Positions 7,312-15,029 of a stretch of 64,000 nt of DNA are shown piece by piece; positions within the stretch are counted from its first letter, which is position 1, and the number at the start of each line of letters is the position of its first letter. The notes beneath the pieces were generated by a model that was not told the origin of the DNA, ran no database searches, and was given only the letters and a program-made list of their open reading frames with translations. Origin of the DNA: Brachybacterium tyrofermentans (GTDB lineage Bacteria; Actinomycetota; Actinomycetes; Actinomycetales; Dermabacteraceae); assembly GCF_014897585.1 (NCBI RefSeq), contig NZ_JABUXW010000004.1, positions 1 through 64,000 on the forward strand, read 5' to 3'. Made by a program: the position numbers and the translations under genes.

Positions 7312-8588
7312 ACGATCTCCGCGGGCTCGGACTCCACCTCGGTGCCGGTGACCCGACCGAGCTGGTTCATGACGTGGAAGATGGCCAGTGCGGCGATCGT
7401 GCCCAGCGCGATGCCGGTGAGCTGGATGCCCCCGAAGGTCCAGGTGACGTTGGCGATGCCGATCACGAGGGCGACGCCTGCCGTGAACTGGTTCTTGGGG
7501 CGGGAGAAGTCGACCTTGCCGTCGACCCACATGCGCACGCCCACGATGCCGATCAGGCCGTAGAGCACGAAGGTCACGCCGCCCAGCACGCCGGCGGGGA
7601 TGGTGAAGATCGCGGCACCCACCTTCGGCGACAGGGAGAGCAGGATCGCGACGATGCCGGCCACCCAGTAGGCGGCGGTGGAGTAGACCCGGGTGGCGCT
7701 CATGACGCCGATGTTCTCGCCGTAGGTGGTGGTCGGCGAGCCGCCGAAGCCGGCCGAGAGCGCGGTGGCCAGACCGTCGGAGGCGAGAGTGCGCCCCACC
7801 ATGTGGTCGAGGTTGCGGTTCGTCATCAGGCCCACGCTCGTCACGTGACCGACGTTCTCGGCCAGCAGCACCACGACCACGGGCAGGAACATCGGCAGCA
7901 GGCCGAGGTCGAACTCGGGATGGTGGAACTCGGGCAGGCCCAGCCAGGCGGCATCGGCCACCGGCGTGAAGTCGACCTCGCCGCGCAGCACGGCGACGAC
8001 GTAGCCGACGAGCACGCCCAGCAGCACGGAGACCCGGCCCAGCATCCCCTTGAACAGCGCGGTGCACAGCACCACGGCGAGCAGGGTGATCGTCGCGGTG
8101 AGCGAGGACTGCTTGAAGTTGTCGTACGCCGTGGGGGCGAGGTTGAAGCCGATAAGCGCCACGATCGAGCCCATCACCACCGGCGGCATGAGCACCGTGA
8201 TCCAGCGCGTGCCCACGCGGGCGACGATCAGCCCCAGCACCGCGAGCAGCAGCCCGGTGACCATCACGCCGCCGAGCGCGGCGCCCATCGAGTCCGCCTG
8301 GGTGGAGGCGGTGATGGGCGCGATGAACGCGAAGGAGGAGCCGAGGTAGCTGGGCACCTTGTTGCGGGTGATGGTGAGGAACAGCAGGGTGCCGATGCCG
8401 GAGAACAGCAGCGTGGTCGAGGGCGGGAAGCCCGTCAGCAGCGGCACCAGGAACGTCGCGCCGAACATGGCGATGACGTGCTGGGCCCCGATCCCGATGG
8501 TCAGCGGCCAGACCAGCCGCTCCTCGGGCAGGACGATCGCGGTGGGGGCGATGGTGCGGCCATCTCCGTGCAGGCTCCAGCGGAACAT
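7290..8588 (-). CDS. Uracil/xanthine permease, NCS2/NAT family
   Basis: A 432-residue membrane transporter of UraA type, the usual family size with about 14 spans. Recognisable segments are GIGAQHVIAMFGATFLVPLLTG at the N-terminus, the substrate-site region AENVGHVTSVG, and the NCS2 signature GGSPTTTYGENIGVM with its conserved Glu. It should import uracil, or possibly xanthine or uric acid, with protons or sodium; the sequence favours the uracil branch. Start ATG 8588 has GGGAG upstream. No purine or pyrimidine gene adjoins it. Confidence 0.9.
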   Translation of the reverse strand: MFRWSLHGDGRTIAPTAIVLPEERLVWPLTIGIGAQHVIAMFGATFLVPLLTGFPPSTTLLFSGIGTLLFLTITRNKVPSYLGSSFAFIAPITASTQADSMGAALGGVMVTGLLLAVLGLIVARVGTRWITVLMPPVVMGSIVALIGFNLAPTAYDNFKQSSLTATITLLAVVLCTALFKGMLGRVSVLLGVLVGYVVAVLRGEVDFTPVADAAWLGLPEFHHPEFDLGLLPMFLPVVVVLLAENVGHVTSVGLMTNRNLDHMVGRTLASDGLATALSAGFGGSPTTTYGENIGVMSATRVYSTAAYWVAGIVAILLSLSPKVGAAIFTIPAGVLGGVTFVLYGLIGIVGVRMWVDGKVDFSRPKNQFTAGVALVIGIANVTWTFGGIQLTGIALGTIAALAIFHVMNQLGRVTGTEVESEPAEIVEPTVHG

Positions 8589-8649
8589 GGGTCTCCCAGG
8601 GGTGTGGAGGAATGGACGGCCTGATGGCCCGGGTGCAGGCGGCCGACGG

Positions 8650-10449
8650 TCAGCGGCCGGGGAAGACCTTCTTGCGCGCCGTCTCCTCGGTGACGTCCGG
8701 GACCTGGTTCAGCAGCGAGACGCTGCCGGAGTCGCGGGAGCGGAAGTCGGCGAACATCCGAGCGATGTCCGGGGCACCGAACTCGTCGCGCACCGGGGCG
8801 GGCACGGTGAGCATGAGGGCGACGGCGATACCGATCGCGAGGGCGGTGCCGCCGGTGACCAGACCGGCACCGGCGCCCGTGGCGAGCGAGTTCACGATGA
8901 CGTCGAGGAAGCCGACGACCACGAGGATGAGGCCCGAGATCACGCCGTTGGCGCGGGCGGTGGTCGCAGGGCGGGACAGCAGCGAGGTGCGGGCGAACAG
9001 GGAGACCGCCACGAAGCACAGGCACACGGCGGCATCGATGAGGTGCAGGACGGTGCCGCCGGGGGCGAGCCCCGTGGACGCGACGAGCGCGGCCAGCAGG
9101 TGCCAGAGGACGGCCGCGGCATGCAGCACCACGCTGAACTCGAAGGCTCGCACGGTGAACACGAGCCAGTCGGTGCGGCGGAACGAGATCGGCATCGTGC
9201 GCACGAAGGACCGGGAGATCATCAGGCCGAGCGCGGCGAACAGGAACGGCAGGTACACGAAGTCGCTCGCGAAGCTGAGCGGCGCGGCGAACTGCAGCTG
9301 CAGGGTGTTGTCCGCGAGGGCAGCCAGCGCCAGACCGCTCACGGCGGCCGTGGAGAACACGTACCAGGAGCGCTCGCGCAGCAGCGCCGAGGCGAGCACG
9401 ATCCCCAGCAGGAGCACGGAGATCACCGTGTCGCCGATGGTCAGCAGCGAATAGGCCCACCCGGTGGTGAACATCCGGCCCACGATCATCACGAGGGCGA
9501 GGAGCAGGGCGACGGCGGCGCCGATCCCCACCCCGACCAGCCCGATGCGGGCCACCCGTCGGGCCCGGGCCTGCGGCAGGTACCCCTCGTGGGCGCGGGG
9601 TTCGATCCCGATGATCGCGCCGAGCAGCAGCAGCGGGACGCCGATGCCCAGGCCCGCGGGCGGGCCGTCCGGCAGGGAGGCGAAGAGCACGGGCAGCGAG
9701 AGGACCAGGTCGGACACGACGGTGCCGACCGCCACCAGCAGCGCCGGCAGCAGGCCGATCACGCGGACCGCACGGATCGCGGTCAGCGGCGGGGCCTTGG
9801 GGATCCAGCGCAGCAGGTGCACGGCGACGAGGGCGACCAGTCCCAGGCCGATGGCGAGCTTGCCGATGCCGTCCACCAGCGAGCTGTGCGCGACGGTGAA
9901 GGTCGTGGTGAGCGCGGTGACCATGCAGACCAGGGCGAGCACGTCCCGCAGGGCGTCGAAGACGCCGAGCTCCTTGAAGCGGTCCGGGAGCACGAGACCG
10001 TCGACCCCGCGACCGGAGTCCTCGGAGTCCTCCGCGTTCGGGGTGGTCCCGGAGCGGGCGTAGGTCTGGTCCCGCGGGGCCCGCAGCGGCGAAGTCGTGC
10101 CCGGCATCTCGGAACCGCTCGTCGTCCCCGGGGAGCCCGGCGAACGCGTCGAGCTGTCCGCGCCGTCTGCAGCGTCCTCGTCGAGCTCGATCATGGGGAT
10201 CGCGCCGGTGCGCGCCTCGGGCTCGGAACCCGCGCGCAGCGTATCGCCGTCGAGGTCGCTGAGGTCGGTGGTCATCTGCTCGCTGGGAGGCAGGACCGCC
10301 TCGGCGCGGCGGCGGGCGAGCAGCGGGGCCGCATAGCGGTCGAACTCGGCGCGGTCCGGGAGCCGTTCGGTGGGAAGCGTCTGCGGATCATCGGTGGCGA
10401 AGATCCAGTCCGCATCCTGGTTCTCGTCGCGCCGGCGATCGCTGTCCAT
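8650..10449 (-). CDS. Large multispan membrane protein with acidic disordered N-terminus
   Basis: A 599-residue protein of unknown function. Residues 1 to about 150 are charged and Pro/Ser/Thr-rich and probably cytoplasmic, with acidic runs such as DEDAADGAD. The rest has about twelve hydrophobic spans starting near VFDALRDVLALVCMVTALTTTFTV, and a short hydrophilic tail. I recognise no transporter or enzyme motif; it looks like a lineage-restricted actinobacterial family. ATG 10449 follows AGAGAAGG; an in-frame GTG at 10473 is less likely. It ends 61 bases before the uracil permease start on the same strand and could be cotranscribed. Confidence 0.8.
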   Translation of the reverse strand: MDSDRRRDENQDADWIFATDDPQTLPTERLPDRAEFDRYAAPLLARRRAEAVLPPSEQMTTDLSDLDGDTLRAGSEPEARTGAIPMIELDEDAADGADSSTRSPGSPGTTSGSEMPGTTSPLRAPRDQTYARSGTTPNAEDSEDSGRGVDGLVLPDRFKELGVFDALRDVLALVCMVTALTTTFTVAHSSLVDGIGKLAIGLGLVALVAVHLLRWIPKAPPLTAIRAVRVIGLLPALLVAVGTVVSDLVLSLPVLFASLPDGPPAGLGIGVPLLLLGAIIGIEPRAHEGYLPQARARRVARIGLVGVGIGAAVALLLALVMIVGRMFTTGWAYSLLTIGDTVISVLLLGIVLASALLRERSWYVFSTAAVSGLALAALADNTLQLQFAAPLSFASDFVYLPFLFAALGLMISRSFVRTMPISFRRTDWLVFTVRAFEFSVVLHAAAVLWHLLAALVASTGLAPGGTVLHLIDAAVCLCFVAVSLFARTSLLSRPATTARANGVISGLILVVVGFLDVIVNSLATGAGAGLVTGGTALAIGIAVALMLTVPAPVRDEFGAPDIARMFADFRSRDSGSVSLLNQVPDVTEETARKKVFPGR

Positions 10450-10524
10450 CGACCTTCTCTTCCGTGGTTCCACGTGCTCGGGCCGACGGAGTCCTCCCCG
10501 TCCGGCTGCGCACTTGCGCTCCCG

Positions 10525-10530
10525 ATCATA
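10525..10530 (-). promoter_or_regulatory. Possible -10 box for the 599-residue membrane protein
   Basis: The minus strand reads TATGAT, close to the TATAAT consensus, in an unusually AT-rich patch about 75 bases before the start at 10449. No clear -35 element is visible. Confidence 0.35.
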
Positions 10531-10623
10531 ATTTGGCGAGCGCCCCCTCCCCCTGCGGCGCGCCGCACGGGTCAGAGGCAGGGGGCAGGCGCGGGGACCA
10601 GCGGAAGGGATCCGGTGCAGGGC

Positions 10624-11289
10624 TCACAGGTGCAGGCGCTTGGCGAGCTCGTGGCGCACCTCGGCGCCGCGCGCCAGCTGCAGCAGTCCCAGCGCCACCA
10701 CGCAGAGCGCGCCGCACAGGGCCGACGGCAGCCCGACGCTCACCCACCCCAGGGCGAGGAACACCAGCGGGGTCAGCCCGAGCACCACGATCAGGCCGCT
10801 GTAGATGATGTGCTCCCCCAGGTCGATCCGCATCAGGCGCACCACGAGGATCAGGGCGAGCAGGGACGAGGCGCACAGGATCGGCACCACGAACGTCAGC
10901 GACCAGGCGCTCCACCCCAACAGGTAGTCCCAGTACACGCTGATCAGGCTCACGATCACCACGAGGTACACGGTGCTCTTGGCGATGTTGCGGCGCTTGT
11001 GCACGGCCATCAGCGCCACCACCCAGAGGGCGGCGATCGCGAGCCAGATCGACCGCAGCACGCCCAGCCCGGGCACGCCCGGCGTGATCAGCAGCTGCAC
11101 GGCGAAGGAGGCGAGCACGACGCCGAGGGAGGCGAGCACGAGCGCTCGCAGGAGTCGCCGGCGGGAGAAGCGCAGCGGGACATCCGGCAGCGGGCTCGGC
11201 GTGCGCTCCCCGACCACGGCGGCTCCGCACAGCGGGCAGCGCGTCCATTCGCCCTCGATGTCGACCAGGCAGCTCGGGCACAGGCTCAT
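10624..11289 (-). CDS. DUF6320-type membrane protein with N-terminal zinc ribbon
   Basis: A 221-residue protein starting MSLCPSC and continuing to RCPLCGAAV: two CPxC pairs that can bind one zinc. Six or seven hydrophobic segments follow. It matches my memory of the DUF6320 family, whose genes often neighbour a condensation-fold 'alcohol acetyltransferase' and an esterase, as here. Function is unknown. Its ATG overlaps the stop of the acyltransferase by four bases (ATGA), so it is the last gene of a coupled trio. Confidence 0.8.
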   Translation of the reverse strand: MSLCPSCLVDIEGEWTRCPLCGAAVVGERTPSPLPDVPLRFSRRRLLRALVLASLGVVLASFAVQLLITPGVPGLGVLRSIWLAIAALWVVALMAVHKRRNIAKSTVYLVVIVSLISVYWDYLLGWSAWSLTFVVPILCASSLLALILVVRLMRIDLGEHIIYSGLIVVLGLTPLVFLALGWVSVGLPSALCGALCVVALGLLQLARGAEVRHELAKRLHL

Positions 11290-12845
11290 CGCGCGCCCTC
11301 CCCGGCGTCCGCCAGCTCCTGCTCGGTGACCCGCGCGGCGACCACGGTGACGTCGACCCCGGCGGCGGTGAGGATCCGTGCGAACTCGCGCACGTGGTCG
11401 GTCTCCAGGAACGGGGAGGTGAAGCTGACCGTGAGCACCCCGGCATGCGAGATCGCGCAGAACTGCGGGCGCACTGCGGAGACCTGGAAGATCAGCCGGT
11501 CCACGTGCTCGGCGACCTCCTCGGGCAGCACCACCCGGCCCAGGTTGGAGACGGCGAGGGTGAGTCCGCGGTTGCTGGCCCGGTTGACCTGGTCGAGGAT
11601 CACGTCCTTCACGGGGCGCGGCATGACGCGCAGCGCGGGCATCCGCTCGAAGCGCACGAAGCGGCGCAGCTTCCCTTCGAGCTCCTCGGCGGTGGCGCGG
11701 GCCCGGAAGGCGCGTTCGAGGCCCCGGCTGATGGCGCCCAGGGCGTCGTCGCCCCTGCCGAAGGTGTGCTCGACCCGGGTGGTCGCGAAGAAGTTCCGCG
11801 CCGACGTGGAGGGGAAGAACTGGCGCAGGTTCACCGGCACCGAGGCGGCCAGGGTGGGCGCCCGCCCCAGATCCCCGGTCGAGCGCCGCACCGCCTCGAA
11901 GAACACGGCGGTGAGATACATCGTCAGGGCGACCCGCTCGGCGCGGGCGAGGTCTAGCACCTGCTTCGCGGGCATGGTCAGCTCGACGACCCGGGTCCGG
12001 TTGTCCGGGGTGCGGGTCCCGCGCACCCGGTGCACGGAGCGCGCGGGAGAGTTCGGCGCGGTGCGATGCCCGGGGGCGTCGGTCGCGCTGAGCGCGCCGT
12101 CGGGGACTCCCGTCGGCTCCGCCTCGGCCTCCTGGCTGAACGCCGCCCGCGCCTCCCAGACGTCGGCCCGCCGACGGCGCCTGCGACGGAAGTAGTGCAC
12201 GAAGGAGTCGGTGGTCAGATCGTGGCCGGGCTTCGCGCTCGCGGTCTCCCCGCCCGCCGTCTCCCCGTCCGGCATCGCCACGGGGTCGCGCGGCGAGACC
12301 TCCAGCGTCGGGTCGATGAGCGAGGCCGTCTGCTCGTCCGACGCTGCACCATCCGACGCCGGATCGCCCGATGGGATCTGGTCCGAGACGTTCTCCTCCG
12401 CGGCCGGCGGGTCCGCGCGCTCCGGAGGGAACCTCAGCTGCGTGTAGGCGGTCACCAGATCGGTGAGGAACCACAGGGCGCCGGTGCCATCGGAGAGGGC
12501 GTGGAACACCTCCAAGGAGATGCGACGCCGGTGGTGCATGACCCGGAACAGCAGCGACCGCCGATCGGCCTGGTAGATCGGGGCGCAGGGAGCGGTGATC
12601 TCCTCGGTGACCGTGGGCCGCAGCTCGCTGTCCTGGAGGTAGTACCAGAACACGCCCCGTCGCAGCACCGCGTGGTACAGCGGGAACTTCTCGTAGGTCT
12701 CCTCCAGCGCCTCCTGCAGCAGCTGCGGATCGACCTCGTGATCCATCTCGGCGCCCAGCCGGAACACCTTGGGGTCGACCTCGCTGCGCGCCGCGAGGAA
12801 CATGTTCGAGGCATTGTCCAGCCGCACCCACCGACGGCGGCTCAC
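11286..12845 (-). CDS. Condensation-fold acyltransferase (alcohol acetyltransferase/PapA-like)
   Basis: A 519-residue protein of the chloramphenicol acetyltransferase/condensation superfamily. The catalytic H-x-x-x-D-G motif is HALSDG, His115 to Gly120. The second half (about 285-519) carries VPVNLRQFFPS and LTLAVSNLGRV, typical of the C-lobe. Between them, about 140-280, sits a long acidic then Arg-rich low-complexity insert including FRRRRRRRADVW. It should transfer an acyl group to a hydroxyl, perhaps on a lipid. Start and stop overlap the neighbouring esterase and DUF6320 genes by four bases each, so the three are probably made together. Confidence 0.83.
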   Translation of the reverse strand: MSRRRWVRLDNASNMFLAARSEVDPKVFRLGAEMDHEVDPQLLQEALEETYEKFPLYHAVLRRGVFWYYLQDSELRPTVTEEITAPCAPIYQADRRSLLFRVMHHRRRISLEVFHALSDGTGALWFLTDLVTAYTQLRFPPERADPPAAEENVSDQIPSGDPASDGAASDEQTASLIDPTLEVSPRDPVAMPDGETAGGETASAKPGHDLTTDSFVHYFRRRRRRRADVWEARAAFSQEAEAEPTGVPDGALSATDAPGHRTAPNSPARSVHRVRGTRTPDNRTRVVELTMPAKQVLDLARAERVALTMYLTAVFFEAVRRSTGDLGRAPTLAASVPVNLRQFFPSTSARNFFATTRVEHTFGRGDDALGAISRGLERAFRARATAEELEGKLRRFVRFERMPALRVMPRPVKDVILDQVNRASNRGLTLAVSNLGRVVLPEEVAEHVDRLIFQVSAVRPQFCAISHAGVLTVSFTSPFLETDHVREFARILTAAGVDVTVVAARVTEQELADAGEGAR

Positions 12846-13852
12846 GGCACGGTCCCCGGGCGGGCGCTGTCGGGACCGGCATCGGCATCTGTGCCGGCGT
12901 CAGCATCTGTGCCGGCGTCGGCGGGAAGCTCCTCGTCGAGGAAGGTGTTGATCACCTCGTAGGCGTCTCGCAGCGAGCGGGAGAAGCGGGGCAGCGTGAT
13001 GAACCCGTGCAGGGCGCCCTCGACCCGGTGGATCCGCACGCCGTTCCCAGCCTCGGCGAGCGCCTGAGCGTAGGCCTCGCCCTCGTCGCAGAGCAGATCC
13101 AGCTCCGCCGTGATCATGAGGGTCTCCGGCTGCCCGGAGAAGTCCGCTGCCATCAGGGGCGAGACCCTCGGATCGCGGCGCGCCTCGGGGTCAGGGACAT
13201 ACATCTGCATGTAGTCCTGCACCTCGGTGCTGGTGAGCCGATAGTCCTCGCCATGATGGCGCACCGACTCGAACGGGGAGGTCTGCGGATCGTGGTCCCA
13301 GTGGGTCACCGGGTACAGCAGGATCTGGCGGCGCACGCCGCGGTGCCCGAGCTCATGCAGCCGCAGGGAGACGGCCGCCGCGAGGTTGCCCCCGGCGGAG
13401 TCCCCCACCAGCACGATCCGGTCCGAGCCGTCGAGGTCGGCGAGGCCCGGGTCCTCGAGCAGCCGCTGCACCATCTCGTAGCAGTCCTCGAAGCCTGCCG
13501 GGAAGGGATGCTCCGGCGCGAGGCGGTAGTCGACGGAGACCACCGTCGCGCCGGTCAGCTCGGCCATCGTCGCGCAGGCCGGGGTGTAGCTCTCGATGTC
13601 CCCGGTGACCCAGCCGCCGCCGTGGAAGAACAGCAGCAGCTCCTCGCGCCGCTTCTCGTGCGGGTCGAACACGCGCACCGGGATGCTGCTGTCGCTGCCG
13701 CCGGCGATCGTGCGCCAGGAGGCCTGGCGGTAGCGGGGCCGCGGCAGCGAGGCCAGCTGTCGCTGGAGGTGGCGGACCTTCGCGTAGTCCTCGCGCATGT
13801 TCACGCGCGGCGCGGCGAACAGCCGCAGCACGGCTTTCAGCAGCGGGTTCAC
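12842..13852 (-). CDS. Alpha/beta-hydrolase, hormone-sensitive-lipase family esterase
   Basis: A 336-residue HSL-type carboxylesterase with the oxyanion motif HGGGW (77-81), nucleophile elbow GDSAGG, acid ELDLLCDEGE and histidine ALHGF. The catalytic triad looks intact, unlike the relative at 17696-18598. The C-terminus ends in a repeated D-A-G-T-D-A tail that may be disordered. The start is GTG 13852, overlapping by four bases the stop of a 12-residue leader ORF, with no separate ribosome site. It leads the esterase-acyltransferase-DUF6320 cluster, suggesting deacylation and acylation of a common substrate. Confidence 0.88.
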   Translation of the reverse strand: MNPLLKAVLRLFAAPRVNMREDYAKVRHLQRQLASLPRPRYRQASWRTIAGGSDSSIPVRVFDPHEKRREELLLFFHGGGWVTGDIESYTPACATMAELTGATVVSVDYRLAPEHPFPAGFEDCYEMVQRLLEDPGLADLDGSDRIVLVGDSAGGNLAAAVSLRLHELGHRGVRRQILLYPVTHWDHDPQTSPFESVRHHGEDYRLTSTEVQDYMQMYVPDPEARRDPRVSPLMAADFSGQPETLMITAELDLLCDEGEAYAQALAEAGNGVRIHRVEGALHGFITLPRFSRSLRDAYEVINTFLDEELPADAGTDADAGTDADAGPDSARPGTVP

Positions 13853-13887
13853 GCGCGACGGGCCTGGTCGGGAGCACGGCGTTCCAT
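13849..13887 (-). CDS. Leaderless Arg-rich leader ORF (12 residues)
   Basis: The peptide is MERRAPDQARRA. Its ATG at 13887 is preceded by TATGCT with exactly six bases between, the geometry repeated at many leaderless starts in this window. Its TGA forms a GTGA overlap with the GTG start of the esterase. Ribosomes finishing the leader would be placed to restart on the esterase, which has no Shine-Dalgarno sequence. Four of twelve residues are arginine. Expression is inferred from architecture only. Confidence 0.5.
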   Translation of the reverse strand: MERRAPDQARRA

Positions 13888-13934
13888 CGATCCAGCATAG
13901 ACGCCGGACCTGGGCACCCAGCTCGCTCAGAGGG

Positions 13935-14456
13935 TCAGCGCAGCTCGTGCTTCTCCCCCGCGAAGCGCACGGCCGGCCCGCCCACGAGCCGACCGTATCC
14001 CAGCCCCACCACGGGGCCGATCAGCAGCCGATGGGTGGCGGCGTCGACGGCCTGCTCGACCCGGATCGCGAAATGGGCGAGCACGCCGCCCAGCACCGCG
14101 TCGCCGTCGGCCGTGCGACCCACCTCGAGCCCGCTGAGCAGACCGATCAGCGGGGAGGCCGGGGTCCCGAAGCGGTCGGCGAGGTGCTGCTGGTCCGCAG
14201 CCAGGACGTTCAAGCAGAAGTGGCCGCTCTCCTCGGCCGCCTCGGCGATACGGGACATCCCGTACAGCGCCACGAGCATCGTGGGCGGATCGTAGGAGAT
14301 GTCCAGATAGGAGTCGACGGTGACGGCGACGTCGTGCCCGTCCTGGCGCGTGGTGATGATCGCCAGTCCGGCCGCGACCAGGTCGCTGAGCTGCCGGTAG
14401 TCGTCCTCGTCGACAGCAGGAACGGGCGAAGGAGTGGGCGAGGGAGAGGGAGTCAC
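13935..14456 (-). CDS. Flavin reductase-like, FMN-binding protein
   Basis: A 173-residue protein of the flavin reductase/FMN-binding split-barrel family: AGLAIITTRQDGHDVAVTVDSYLDISYDPPTMLVAL, then ESGHFCLNVLAADQQHLADRFGT. The family reduces FMN with NAD(P)H for monooxygenases or binds flavin directly. A Ser/Pro-rich N-terminal stretch precedes the domain. The GTG start at 14456 is two bases past the yccF stop, so it is probably translated from the same message. No partner monooxygenase is near. Confidence 0.82.
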   Translation of the reverse strand: MTPSPSPTPSPVPAVDEDDYRQLSDLVAAGLAIITTRQDGHDVAVTVDSYLDISYDPPTMLVALYGMSRIAEAAEESGHFCLNVLAADQQHLADRFGTPASPLIGLLSGLEVGRTADGDAVLGGVLAHFAIRVEQAVDAATHRLLIGPVVGLGYGRLVGGPAVRFAGEKHELR

Positions 14457-14458
14457 GC

Positions 14459-14878
14459 TCAACGGGCCGTGGGGAACATGCGGGCGCGGGCGGAGTCCGA
14501 ATCCATGATGACCTTGCCGAAGGGGAAGCACGTGACGGGGATCAGCTTGATGTTCGCCCAGGCCAAGGGGATGCCGATGATCGTGATGGCCTGCGCCAGC
14601 GCCGTGGCGACGTGGCCCAGCGCCAGCCACCAGCCGGCGATGACGAACCAGATGACGTTGCCGACCGTGCTCGCGGCGCCCCCGCGATGGGTGTCGACGA
14701 CCTCGCGGCCGAAGGGCCAGATCACGAAGCCCGCGATGCGGAAGGACGCCAGCCCGAAGGGGATCGTGACGATGAAGATGCAGGCGAGGATCCCGGCGAC
14801 CAGGTACCCCAGGAACAGGGCCCAGCCGGCCGTGAGCAGCCAGATGATGTTCAGGATCAGGGTCAGTACGGAGCGCAT
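14459..14878 (-). CDS. YccF domain membrane protein
   Basis: A 139-residue inner-membrane protein of the YccF (DUF307) family. It has two copies of the characteristic motif, ITIIGIPLAWANIKL and VTIPFGLASFRIAGFVIWPFG, plus NVIWFVIAGWWLALGH. Function is unknown. The ATG at 14878 has a TAGGGT -10-like box exactly six bases upstream, so its message is probably leaderless. It is followed by the flavin reductase gene after two bases. Confidence 0.88.
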   Translation of the reverse strand: MRSVLTLILNIIWLLTAGWALFLGYLVAGILACIFIVTIPFGLASFRIAGFVIWPFGREVVDTHRGGAASTVGNVIWFVIAGWWLALGHVATALAQAITIIGIPLAWANIKLIPVTCFPFGKVIMDSDSARARMFPTAR

Positions 14879-15029
14879 GACCCCACCCTAGGCACTGCCC
14901 CGCGGCGCGACCAGGGGGCGATCCCCCGCCCCGACCGGCAGGAACCCGCACCGTCCGACGGCGCGGATCCGGGCGAGCATCACGTCCACGGCGCGGGATC
15001 CGGCGTCTCGCCCCGACTACGCTGGAGGC

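Noticed and set aside
8359-12195. A 1278-codon open frame on the plus strand
   Set aside because: It lies opposite three well-supported minus-strand genes and encodes Arg/Gly/Pro-rich low-complexity sequence, the usual antisense shadow in high-GC DNA.
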